A stretch of 64,000 bases of DNA from Nissolia schottii. Its lineage: Eukaryota > Streptophyta > Magnoliopsida > Fabales > Fabaceae. The notes beneath the pieces are model-generated. The model was not told the DNA's origin, made no database searches, and worked only from the letters and a program-made list of their open reading frames with translations. Below are positions 26,501 through 37,189 of this stretch, piece after piece; within the stretch, counting starts at the first letter, position 1, and the number at the start of each line of letters is the position of its first letter. Position numbers and translations under genes: made by a program. The stretch spans positions 124,001 to 188,000 of the forward strand of contig QANU01052615.1 in the NCBI GenBank assembly GCA_003254905.1. The letters run 5' to 3'.

Positions 26501-28259
26501 GTGGTAAGGTTATTATTGACTGTTGTATACGTAATAGATAAAGATGCCCAATCACTTCCTTATCTTTGAGAATGCATTATATAAAGCATAATCTATGTTT
26601 ATAAGATGCAATAATTGAGTTACAGATCCTTGTCCGTACATTTTCATCCCATGAAACCTAGATTCACTTGCACTATAATAATTCTTTTTCCCCATTTAAG
26701 GCCATTATTGGGCACATTTACACCAATTGATTCCTTAGCTTTAATTAGGCAGAACTCCAATAGCCTTACGTGATTAGTCACCAAAATTTCAAATTAGTAG
26801 TAGTCCCTTCTAGATTCTCTATCCTACAAGACAGAAAGGAAAAGTTTGCTTGGATAAGACTGAGTTGCAACTAAACAAGCAGGGTATATAATGTTACAGC
26901 CAAAATAAAATAATAAAAAAATGTTAATGTTTTAGACTGTGTTTTAATTTAAGACTATCTGAGAATATTCTTCACATGCATCATGCATGTATTGATGTAG
27001 AGTATGACAAAATGTATTTGATTCAGTGCACATTCATGATGCGTGTCTGTTTTGGCATAATCTTAATCTCTCTGTTTATCTCTGACATTTCGTTACTATT
27101 GGTCCGTTTCATGGTTAGGATGAAACCCCTTTCGAATCAGTTAATTCTCCATCTACAGAAAAATCTGCTCTGTTGATTTGGCTATTGAATTATACTAAGG
27201 TCCTGAGATATTATTCGGAGTTAGTCTGCATAGTAATTGTCTCTATAAGATGTATAAATAATTTATCTGATTTTTTATAACTTGAAGATAGTTATATACT
27301 TTGAGTCAGCATATTATATTCTTCTAATAAAAGTCGCATAAAATTTTTGATTTACTCATTGACAAATCTCGACAAATAATTTACTAACTTTGCCGGTGAC
27401 ATGTACATGTACTGTTGCCCTATAGTTACAACAAAAAGAAAGGGGAAAAAACTCCGTGAAAAATTGAATTACTCATTGAAATACTGAAAATTTTCATGTT
27501 TGACTTTGATTATCCCAAAAAAACACTTTCTTTAAAAGTTTTCTAACTAAAATTTTAATTATAGGTTATATTGATAAAAAAATTTAATAATAATAATGAA
27601 AATTTTAATTTTAAATAGACAAGAATGCTAAAAAAATTATTGTATAAACACAAATCTAACATCTCATGTTTAGACACACTAACAAAAAGTTGGTAGGACC
27701 TAATAAGCATGAGATTGTACTACGAATAAAGCTTTGGAACCCGCAATTTTTATAAGTATGCCTAAATCCAAAATGTTAGAATTGTGTCTATGCAAGAACC
27801 TCCCATGCATGCATAGCACTTAAGCATTTTTAACCCAGCATAACTTGGTTGAAAACATAAGTGATATATGTTATCTCTGAATTTGTTTTGGACCAGGTTG
27901 TAAACTTGCAGGCAGAGTTAACCTATGTCCAGGCCCGTCTTGCCACAATGCACCGCATCCCTATAGCTGCACCTATTCCACAACACCACCCTTCAACCTC
28001 TTCTTCACCACCACCAACAACAACTCTTCATTCCTCATTGGACCACTTGGCATCATCAAATGCTGACCCTAACATGTCCATGCATTATGACCCTCTTCTT
28101 CAGCCACATTCAGCAACAACATCACTAGAACTTAGCAGCTTCTTCATCAACCAGTCAGAGCAGCAACAAATTGAGGATGGGGATCTCCAAGCTTTGGCAA
28201 GAGAGTTTGTGTCTAGGTACTTGCCTGGAGTAAGGTTCCAGCCATCTAATTCTCACTAA
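23561..28259 (+). CDS. LBD19: LOB-domain transcription factor (LBD19/LBD31 type), two exons
   Basis: Joins 23561-23893 and 27897-28259, giving 231 residues, within the usual class I LBD range. Exon 1 has a Gly/Asn-rich leader, the zinc C block C-x2-C-x6-C-x3-C (C26, C29, C36, C40), the GAS block and the DPVYGC motif. Exon 2 resumes in phase 0 (CAG|GTACAC to ACCAG|GTTG) and completes the class I leucine zipper L-x6-L-x3-L-x6-L (L108, L115, L119, L126). The rest is Ser/Thr/Pro/His-rich with an acidic [12 protein letters not shown] patch and a [17 protein letters not shown] end. [19 protein letters not shown] and the C-terminal [11 protein letters not shown] are closest, from memory, to LBD19. 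It would act in the nucleus on lateral-organ or root programmes. The 4003-bp intron is large for the family. The leader before ATG has a CT run (about 23468-23486). Confidence 0.9.
23894..27896 (+). other. 4.0-kb intron of the LBD19/31-type gene
   Basis: Bounded by GT at 23894 and AG at 27895-27896. It is AT-rich and I see no nested gene or complete transposon in it. A GC-richer patch at about 25650-25740 (GGTGGTGGCAGCCGCC and following) stands out but does not encode a recognisable protein. Confidence 0.75.
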
Positions 28260-31200
28260 GGCTTTCTGCGGGCTTGTGTTTATTAATTGTATTTTGATGT
28301 CAGTGCTTTTGTTTTTATCATGTAAGGTCTAATGGGATTTATATCTTGACTTGACTTTGTTATTGTTAATGGTAGTGATTATTAGAGATGTATTAGTGGA
28401 AGAAAGTGAGAAGTACTTTTTAACAAGAAGAATTATGTAACTATAAGATCAGTGACTCCTCGCCTTTTATTTGGTTAAGCACTTTTCTATGCAATTTCGT
28501 ATGTATAAGCACTTTCGGCGAAGACTCGAGAAATAATTTCTACCTAAAGTGCTTACAAAAGTCAAGTTCTTCCTCTTTTTAGTGGGAAGAATCCAAACCC
28601 TTAAATAGCCTCTATCCTCCAATGAACAAGCTGCCTTTGCTGCATTAATAGATACAATTTTTTTGGTCACGGATTCAATTTAAGTCTCGTAAATACATGT
28701 TAAGGTACCTACTGGTGTTCGGGTAGAACTTTTAAAAGCAACTAGCTAACCAGAACGACAAGTACATCTATTTCTTATGTGTTTGTGCAGGTGGACTAAT
28801 CCTTTTTATCTATTAGATTAATTAGTAATTACAGTTGAAACAGTGCATTTTAAAGGATTGACAATTTATCATGTTGAGTTATGCTCAAGCACATACACAA
28901 TCTTGTGACTTTTTACAAGCCATACAATGCAACTTAAGCCTTTTGGTCAATGATTACAGAGTCATTGCTGTTAATCACGAAGCAGAGTAACATCAACCAC
29001 AAAGCAGACTAACAATGAAAAAATAAAATTAGCGAAATATTATACTGAACAATCCCTGTGAAGAAATCATGTTAATTATTCCACTCCAACATCACACACC
29101 ACAGGGCGCTGCAACATCTCTCCCAACCAAATAAGGAAAACCTTGAACACCTCAGCATATGACTTCCTCAATAATGCTGAAGCAAGGGCACTGCCACGCA
29201 ACTTTCTGCTCACGTATGCTGCTATTGCACGTTTCATCACACTATTCTAGAGAACCAGTACAACATCCAAGAACAAAATCTTAGCATGCTGCAATTTGCC
29301 AGCAACAGTACAACCCGTAAACAAAGTGGCACAGATCAAATGGCAGACACAACCCACAAATTATCCCCCAAAGCAGTCCTTAAACTCGGCGCACAGAAAT
29401 ATAAAACAGCCATTTTCAGTAGTTCCGTTTATGAGAGAGAATATTAGAGACCAAGTTACTTGTAAATACAAATCCGACCGGCCCTAGGCAATATATCATT
29501 TAATTCGTAAGTATCACCAATGATTTGCTAACAATGATATTCAGAACACAGCAATCACCAAGAAAGAGAAAAATTAAGTCAATGACTAGGAGACTCCAAA
29601 ATCAATGTATGACACCCATAGTGGCTACTTGCAAGTATATTGTCTATCATGTGTATTGTTTCGTAAAATCTTGTAAGTACTGTACTTATCGTACACCGAA
29701 TCTTTAGATATTTTTGACAAATAAAAATGACAAACATAAAACTGTATGCACCACGATAACACATGCCCCTAACATAGGAATGGGCAAGCTATTACTGAAT
29801 AACTCTTCTATTCACTGCATATTCTATAATAATACCAATTTTGATCAGTTGCACATGAGTCAAGAGAGATATACACCGCTTATACAACTATGACCCCTGT
29901 CTTCATGCCTTCAGTCTTTTACAGATAAACATTCACAGAAGGCATAGAATGATAACAAAATTCTGAAGTCGAAAAGCAGCACAACAAAACAGCTACCGGC
30001 CAGCAATATCCCTATTCTAAGAAATACAACTACAACAAAACAAAACAAAGAGAAAAAAACCGACTTAGGTCTCAAATCTTATGTTTCTTCATTCTTGTAA
30101 AAAGTTGATTGAGAATTAAAGCCATGGGTATTAGTCAGAGTTACATGACGAAGAGACAAGAAAGAGATGGGTACCACTGCTTGGTTCTCAATTTGGTTCT
30201 CATAATTATTGCCTAATCAAAAAAAATGCAGCATCTGTTTGCTTCGCAGCTATCAAGGTATGAATATTATTGATGGCATTCACATGTTGTCTTGTCTTAT
30301 TACAAAACATCGGATGATACAGCAACTACAAATGTATCCCAATGCACAAACAATATCCTATAATATTTTTATGAAAACTATACAACCATCTTCCCTTGTC
30401 TAAAATTTTAAATCCTGTTTTATGATACTACCAGAGATATTCAAGACTTGAAAAAGGAGCTTGTCTAGAATTGAGATATATACAAACACAATGAAAAACA
30501 AGTGAACATTATCTGTCCTTCCAGTTTTAAACCATAAGCCCACTATTTATATGCGTAAGCATACCATGTTTAAGGCAATATCATGATCTTTGTCCATGCA
30601 GTTTCTGGCCTCTTTCTCAGATCATTTGCCTTTGAAGCCAATGAGAACTCAAGTATGACAGGTGTAAAATTAATAATTAGGCATTAGAAAGGTGATTAAT
30701 AACTCTAGCAACAAAAAAAGAAATGAAAGCTAATCTTGATTCAACCTGTATGCGTGTTAGAAAAGGCATTGAAGGACTTTTATGTTCTCACATTCTGTTT
30801 GTTTGCCCCAAACTGAAAATGGACAGCTAAAGGTGACGACACATTGAGCAGAGAGGGAAAGCTCCTAATGAAAGAAATAAAAGTACTGCTTCAAAGAAAT
30901 ATGTAATGAACAGCACAAGTTTCCTACAATAGTACTGGACAAGGATCCAGCAACTAGTTTCACCATGAAATTAGTTGAAGAAAATGATGTTATATCCACA
31001 CCCTCCCTTCCATTCTAAGGTGCCACTGTAAGGTAGAAAAACGTGACTCCGGGCACCAACTATTATAACACCACACAAAATGTGCAGTGAAATGTAAGGT
31101 TAATGTCTTACATAACTCCTGATATGGATAAGGCATGATCAATCAAAATTATCATTTGCATAAAACTCAGGTGAAATTCACTCTCAAGTATGGCACTCCC

Positions 31201-32068
31201 ATTTTCCCTAGGTAAAGAAATAATGATATTTATGCCCAGCGAAGGAGACCAAGAAATTGGCACTTATCCTTTCAAAAAGCACGCTTGTGTTCGATGTATA
31301 GATTTGTATAATAAAGTTTAAATGGTACACCTGCCCCAAATGGGAGAGGGAGACCAAATCATATACAAGAACACTCAAGCATCACAAATTTTAAGTACCT
31401 GAGACGAGGGGGAAATGGATGTACCTGGGGATATCGGTTATAGCACCAACAACCTGAAATCTTCAATTCGGCATAACAATCACTAACCAAAAACAGTGGC
31501 AAGATGACTGGGAAAGTAGGGCAGAGCTACATGAACGTATATTGGGTTGTCTCACCCCTGTCACAGCAACTAATAATTATCTTCGCATCAGGCCAAAAGC
31601 CAAATGATATTTTACATGTAAGAAATAAGTAAATATGTAGAGGTTAAGGAATAAAGCACATACATGTCATAAAGAATAAGTTCAAATACACCACAGCGCA
31701 ATTCAGATTCGAGTCTCGAATGGCTCCTCGTAAGTCATAATACATACAAAAAATCTCTTAAGTTCCAAAACAGAAGACTGAAAACACTAATGCACATCAT
31801 ACGAAGGACCAACATAAAAAAACTGAAGGCCGAAAACAAGGTTAACAGATATACTCATACTCATAACAAAGTTATGTGCAAAGACGCATAACGGGTCATA
31901 CTTTACAGAACCACACGCAATAAATACACCTAAAAAGCATGTGAGCGGCTCCAATCTCCTGTATACATAAATATACAACCCCGATTCTATTTGTCAGAAG
32001 GGGTAAATAGCCTTGATGGAATTCGATCACTAAGTTAGATGTGGTTTATCTCTGATATTCTTGGCACA
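28260..32068 (-). other. 3.8-kb stretch without a clear gene
   Basis: After the LBD 3' end (to about 28450) the sequence is less AT-biased than other intergenic DNA here and has several splice-like boundaries on the minus strand, notably around 29247 and 31398-31452. It could be spliced 3' UTR of the minus-strand gene ending at 32069, a decayed gene, or a non-coding transcript. Only 29076-29246 looks like a good exon. Confidence 0.4.
29076..29246 (-). CDS. Orphan exon-like ORF, unrecognised
   Basis: On the minus strand a pyrimidine-rich CTCTAG acceptor (AG at 29247-29248) is followed by an open frame of 56 codons ending in TAA (29076-29078). An internal ATG at 29237 would give a 53-residue peptide beginning MKRAIAAYVSRKLRGSALAS and including an amphipathic AEVFKVFLIWLGEML segment. 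Codon use and residue mix look like real protein, unlike the surrounding ORFs. I do not recognise the family. It may be the last coding exon of a minus-strand gene whose other exons I could not identify, an alternative 3' exon of the gene at 32069-33700, or a relic. Confidence 0.4.
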   Translation of the reverse strand, partial: NSVMKRAIAAYVSRKLRGSALASALLRKSYAEVFKVFLIWLGEMLQRPVVCDVGVE

Positions 32069-33700
32069 CTATAAAATCTCTGCATGACGGAATTCACTAT
32101 CCCCACAGTCCGCACCTGTATCCAAACCACAAGGAGAATCATACCATTTAGGATTGTCCTGGTAGAAACTATCAACCTGTATACAGCCAAGGCCTACATC
32201 TGAAACTATAGCGTCGTCATGCCTCATGGGCTTGGTTAGCTTAGTATCCTCGCAATCGAGGATGCCCTTCTCATCAAAGTCACTGCATTTCAGCCACTTC
32301 TCCGGCTTACAACTCTCGCTTATCAGATCTTTCTGACTCCTACAATCTGCCCTCATATGGTCCCAAGAGACTACTTCTCCAAGCGTGCGGCCAAAACTAT
32401 CTTCATCGTCTTCAATCAGCTCCGTGTCCTTCCCATCCCCATAGATCCTATCATGATGATTACTCCAATTCGCCAGATCATTATCCCCAACCAAGACATC
32501 ATCATCAGCATGTGACTTATCCGAAATCAACCCAATCGGCTTCAAACCCACCTCCCCTATATTCTCCCCTATATTCCTAATCCTATTCACAATATCAAAC
32601 AACTCCCGGGAAACTGAACCCAATAACTCGCGAGGGATCTTGGTAACCTTCCCTTCCAGCATTGCAACCTCAGCTCTGAGCTCCTGCATCTGCTGCAAAA
32701 CCGAAAACTGCAAATCCCCTTCATTGTCCCTCATCAACCCAAATCCTTCATCACCCTCCATCTCCTCGCTCACCCCATACACATTCTCCTGATCCATCAA
32801 GTAGCTCCCTTTGTGCCCAACAACCCTATGCATAATCCTAGCATTCCCATCCAACGGCCCCGGCTCGTGCCCCGAATGCACCGCATACAGCTTGAAAACC
32901 GCCATCCCTTCCTCCTGGTACACAAAACTCTTATCCTTCTCGTTGTAATTTGTGATGGGAACAATAGCCCTAATCCTAAACCCACACCCACACCTCTTGG
33001 AAGCATAAGGCTCCCTCTTCAGCACCTTCGACTTCTTCGCCGCCGGCTCGCCGGCCCTATGGCAGGCGTAGTCCTTCACCTCCGCCATGAACGGCTTATA
33101 CCTAATGTACTTTTGCCTAATGCACAAAACCACCTTATGCTTCGCCGCTAGCTGCTGCAGCCTGCTCGGAACCTCCTTCGCCGGCACATCGAAGCTCTCG
33201 GTGTACTCGAACCTCCGCCGCTTGCTCCTGGCGCCGCAGCTGGCTCCGCCGGCCGCGGCGGAGGAGCAAATCGGGCATGCGGCGACGCAAACCCTAATGT
33301 AACTCTCGGGAATCCCATAGAATTTGGCGCCAACGGTCCACATTTGCTTGATCCGCTCGATCGTCTCCTTGAGGCCGAAGTGCTTCAAATCGGCGTCGCC
33401 GTGCGAGGACATCACGATTTCCTGCCACTGGTTGATGTGGGAGACGAACTGGTTCGTGTTGTTCTTGAAGCAGAGGAAGGGGTTTCCGTGCGGGTCGAGG
33501 TGGGTTTGGAGCTTGTCCTGGATGCGCTTCCATGCGGTGAGGTACGCGGTCTCTTCGTTTCGGTCCTTCCAGACGGTGCGCCAGGACTTGAGGACCGAGC
33601 GGGGGGTGGCGGCGACGATCTCGGCGGAGGAGGGGAGGCGGCGGTGGAGGAGGGAGCGGATCATGAGGGAGTGGGATTCGGGGTTGAAGGTGTAGAACTG
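32069..33700 (-). CDS. Zinc-finger nuclear protein, FAR1-like (5' end in assembly gap)
   Basis: A single open frame with a TAG stop at 32069. The first visible ATG (33664) gives 531 residues, but the frame stays open for 12 more codons (QFYTFNPESHSL) up to the run of N, so the true start is hidden in 33701-33944. Counting from that ATG: a conserved-looking N-terminal region (1-125); a Cys cluster C126/C130/C133/C143; a basic RSKRRR (146-151); then C201, C225-x-C227 and H263-x2-H266, a C2H2 arrangement like the FAR1/WRKY-GCM1 zinc fold; a likely coiled coil (about 317-342); and an acidic C-terminal third. This suggests a nuclear DNA-binding protein, possibly of transposase ancestry, but the family is not one I can name. 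N-terminal codons are very GC-rich. No intron is needed in the visible part. Confidence 0.85.
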   Translation of the reverse strand, partial: QFYTFNPESHSLMIRSLLHRRLPSSAEIVAATPRSVLKSWRTVWKDRNEETAYLTAWKRIQDKLQTHLDPHGNPFLCFKNNTNQFVSHINQWQEIVMSSHGDADLKHFGLKETIERIKQMWTVGAKFYGIPESYIRVCVAACPICSSAAAGGASCGARSKRRRFEYTESFDVPAKEVPSRLQQLAAKHKVVLCIRQKYIRYKPFMAEVKDYACHRAGEPAAKKSKVLKREPYASKRCGCGFRIRAIVPITNYNEKDKSFVYQEEGMAVFKLYAVHSGHEPGPLDGNARIMHRVVGHKGSYLMDQENVYGVSEEMEGDEGFGLMRDNEGDLQFSVLQQMQELRAEVAMLEGKVTKIPRELLGSVSRELFDIVNRIRNIGENIGEVGLKPIGLISDKSHADDDVLVGDNDLANWSNHHDRIYGDGKDTELIEDDEDSFGRTLGEVVSWDHMRADCRSQKDLISESCKPEKWLKCSDFDEKGILDCEDTKLTKPMRHDDAIVSDVGLGCIQVDSFYQDNPKWYDSPCGLDTGADCGDSEFRHAEIL

Positions 33701-33944
33701 NNNNNNNNNNNNNNNNNNNNNNNNNNNNNNNNNNNNNNNNNNNNNNNNNNNNNNNNNNNNNNNNNNNNNNNNNNNNNNNNNNNNNNNNNNNNNNNNNNNN
33801 NNNNNNNNNNNNNNNNNNNNNNNNNNNNNNNNNNNNNNNNNNNNNNNNNNNNNNNNNNNNNNNNNNNNNNNNNNNNNNNNNNNNNNNNNNNNNNNNNNNN
33901 NNNNNNNNNNNNNNNNNNNNNNNNNNNNNNNNNNNNNNNNNNNN
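33701..33944. other. Assembly gap, 244 N
   Basis: A run of undetermined bases directly at the 5' end of the zinc-finger gene, flanked on the right by a (GAA)n tract from 33945. It most likely hides the start codon and the first residues of that gene. GC-rich coding sequence plus the simple repeat may explain the gap. Any ORF drawn across it is an artefact. Confidence 0.98.
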
Positions 33945-34719
33945 GAAGAAGAAGAAGAAGTAGAAAACAGAGAATGGAGAAAAGTGATTTTTGCTTTATC
34001 CCTGTCTCTCAGCTTGGGTGTGGAGTTTATTGTTGTTTTGTGTAGCTAAGTTTTTTTCTATTTTTATTTTATTCTTTTACTTTTTTTATTTATTAATAGT
34101 TGTTATTATTTTTGTGTTTGTGTTTGTCATGTCTTTGTCTATAGCACTTTCTTTTTTCTCTGACAAAATTTTTCCTCCTTCTATTTTTTTATTTTTTTCT
34201 TTTGGGAGGAGGGATTCATTCAAGCTCTTCTTCTCAGCTGGGCTTTTTTGTTTCCCTTTTCTTTTGTCTTCTTTTGCTGTCGTTTCTTCAGCTAACATCA
34301 ATCTCAACCTAAGAAGCATCGACCATCACATGGATACAGGACGCAACTCAAAAAAAAAAAAAACTTTTGGACACAGTTAAGACAGGTTTTGAAATATCTA
34401 ATGAATTTTTTTTTAACACTTACTATTTTCATGTTTTGATGTCATAGTGTGTCAAACAACATAGCATTTTCACAAAGTATCATTGCTTTCTAGGTCTCAA
34501 GTATGGTGTTATTTTCCTTTATTTATATTAACCCATTAATTTTTTGTCAACACAGCACTAGCCTCGAATCGGACACATAGGCTCACGCTATAACAATCTC
34601 TTATTAACTGACATAACGAGAAAATAGTAAAGAGAAAAAAAGAGAAACGAGTTTTTGTTTTTTTGATACATCTAAATATTAGAAGGAAAAAAAATATAGA
34701 TAAAGAAAACTAATTTGAA
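33945..34719. other. Upstream region of the zinc-finger gene, no gene seen
   Basis: Read on minus, this begins with a leader-like CT/TTC-rich tract next to the gap, then T-rich/A-rich low-complexity sequence. The short ORFs have biased composition and no domain. Confidence 0.5.
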
Positions 34720-35170
34720 AAAGGTTCTCCCACAGAAGATATAGGAAAGCGACGGGAACGTCCTCTAAAATCACAAAGTGATTCTCACCTAAAGATCTTT
34801 GATTTGCAAGATAGTTAGCGTAATGATTGGTTTCGCAGAATGTGTTGTTCAAGGAGACTTATAAATCACAATCAAACTAGGGTAGAATCTCACAAATAAT
34901 TGGTTGAGATTGAATTAAGTGCACCATCTCCAATGAGTCAGTTTTGCAACAAACTCAACAATACCCACACCACAATCCCACATAACCTTCAACCTAAACT
35001 GCACAACCAACAACTCAAAGAGGAGATTCATAGCCATGAAGGCCACAATCCATCTATCATCATCACCCCTGCAACTGCAAGCCACGAAAGCCAGCATGAC
35101 CATGATTACCGCGAGAATTATCATCTACGTACATTAACTTTGATAGAAGCACTTGGGGGCCAATCCCACC
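34720..35170 (-). pseudogene. LINE-type RNase H domain relic (RVT_3 family)
   Basis: On the minus strand, spread over shifting frames, are the ordered hallmarks of the RNase H domain that ends plant L1-type LINE polyproteins: WPPSASIKVNV, then DNSRGNHGHAGFRG, DRWIVAF, LKVMWDCGV, KTDSLEMVHLI, and ETNHYANYLANQRSLGENHF. The canonical pattern is W-x-P-P...K-x-N-x-D-G-S-x-G-N-P-G-x-A-G-F-G-G...E-T-D-S-L...A-D-x-L-A. The first catalytic Asp (NVDGS) is lost where NV is followed by stop-containing sequence, the frame shifts before KTDSLE, and the upstream reverse transcriptase is absent, so it is a dead fragment. Derivation from a host RNase H-like gene is possible but less likely. Confidence 0.75.
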
Positions 35171-36012
35171 GCACCCGACCCTCTATATATATGACAACTC
35201 CTATCAAAACCTCTAACTACTCTACAAAGTACCTGTTGATCAGAAAAATACAATGGAGAGCCATGTAAGTACTAACTTGGTTTGTTTGAAAGTGAAAATA
35301 AGAAGAAAGAAAAATATAATCGTATATAATTTCTCGATATTTATTATAAGTGATGGATTGAGAAATCTATAGGATACACTTATCATTTGTATAAAAATAC
35401 ATCCTCTCAACTATTCCCTTTCTTTGATAATAACAAATCAACGATCACTTTATGAAATTGATGTATTCTTACATCAATGTATCTTGTCTAATAAAATAAA
35501 AATTTGTTACTTACCTTTCAAGATACGAGTAATTAGGATAATTTTTAAGGTGTATCATTACTCAAATAAAATCACTTTCCCTCTCTCTTGGTGAGATCAG
35601 TGCATTGTTTGGACCATCTCCTTCAGAGGTGGGCTTGGTTTTATTATTGGGCTCGAGATTTTGGGCCCATGCTCCGTTAAGAAATTGAAACCAAAACGAT
35701 ACATGTGTAATGTAAAGAATAACAAAACTGCTGATTGGATGAAAAAGAATAATCTTACACATTCTGAAAAATATTGTCAGAATCATTGATAAAAATTATG
35801 AAAGCTGCTTGATAAAACAAAGATGATATACATGGCTTACTTGCTTACTCAAATGTTATACTCCATATATCACATTACTCTATAACAACTAATTTTAGCA
35901 AACTTTAACTAATATTTTTGGACAAAAGATCTATGTGAAAAAGATAGTGATACTAAAGTATTTAAATTTTCTGTGCATGTGAGGGCAGTGGAATTGAAAT
36001 TATTCAAGAGTT

Positions 36013-36215
36013 CTGCTACACGTATACCAAAAACCATACACCATACATAACCTCATACTTATATATATAAAGTTTGTGTTTTAACTCATGTAATATTTTT
36101 GCACTTAATTAAATATAGTTGAGAGTATCATTTACAAGTTTGTAATGTTCGTGCACTCGTGAAAATAAAGTTTGTGCATTATTAATAGTGTACGAAATTG
36201 AGTGTACACGTAACA
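36013..36215. mobile_element. MITE, family shared with 12381-12595 (copy 2)
   Basis: Starts TGCTACACGTATACCA and ends, in reverse complement, with TGTTACGTGTACACT. It aligns along its length with 12381-12595, sharing ATAAAGTTTGTG (twice), TGCACTTAATTAA and TTTGTAATGT. It has no coding capacity. Confidence 0.7.
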
Positions 36216-36984
36216 TTCTTGATTATTCATATACCAATGACAAGGAACCCCCTTTGTTTTTTCTTCCACGGTAACGTTGCCTAGAGAAACACATGCATTC
36301 TTAGAAAAACATGAGACCAAATCAAAGAATATGGAAGGTCCAGTTATGGAGACTAATTCACAATTATCGGGAAAAAGTTAAAGTCAACACATAAGAGAGT
36401 TATTTTTTTGGTAACGTCACATAACATAGTTTGCAAACAAATTGGAATTTTTTTTTGTTTGTGTTTGATCAGTAGGGTAGAAATAGGTTAGGTTGCTTTA
36501 TGAGGGACTTAACGCATCGATTTAACTAGTTATACTATATTATTAGTGTTATTATTATTATTATTATATAAATCGATTATATTATATTATTACATTCACA
36601 GGACTATTAAATTTTATGAATGGTTAGGAACTATTAAATAAGCATTTTGACATTATAAAGTTTTTTAGCCTATTTAAATGTAAGTTTTTCACTTTATTTT
36701 AATATTTTATTGTCGCACGCGCAAACTACTTAATAAGCTTGCAAGTCACACCAGACTTTTAAGAAACATAGTTTCTCACGTGACACATGAGATAAATACT
36801 CTGATCTACTAAGTTCTTATATTTTGGATAATTTTTAGAATTAAATTTGTCGAATTTGTCATCATTTCATGTTTTATATGATTTTAGTAAAAATTTTCAT
36901 TAGTCAAATCATTGAAAAAATTAACTTGTAAGATGTTTAGAAATTTACAAATTATTTAAATTTATGAAACACTTCTTTATAAAT

Positions 36985-37105
36985 ATTATATTAAAATATA
37001 TTAATTTATTATATTAAATCATATAATATATTAATATGTTATATTATATCATAATAGATGATAAAATTTGATTAATTTAATTATAAAAATAAAATAAAAA
37101 TATAT
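36985..37105 (+). repeat. Direct repeat flanking the virus-like fossil (left copy)
   Basis: About 105 bp here aligns with 39418-39535 (shared runs such as TCAATATGTTATATTA-like and GATAAAATTTGAT/GATAACAAAATTTAAT), at roughly 80% identity by eye. The two copies flank the fossil at about 37190-39417. Confidence 0.55.
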
Positions 37106-37189
37106 TTTTGCATTATGAAGCACGTGAAAAAACACTTTAAAAAAATAATGCTTGACTTAAATAAAAAAGAAAACAATACATCAAATTAA

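Noticed and set aside
33344-34045. Plus-strand frame crossing the N gap
   Set aside because: Antisense shadow of the GC-rich zinc-finger gene, extended through undetermined bases.
34900-35268. 122-codon plus-strand frame
   Set aside because: Lies opposite the LINE RNase H relic and has no domain.
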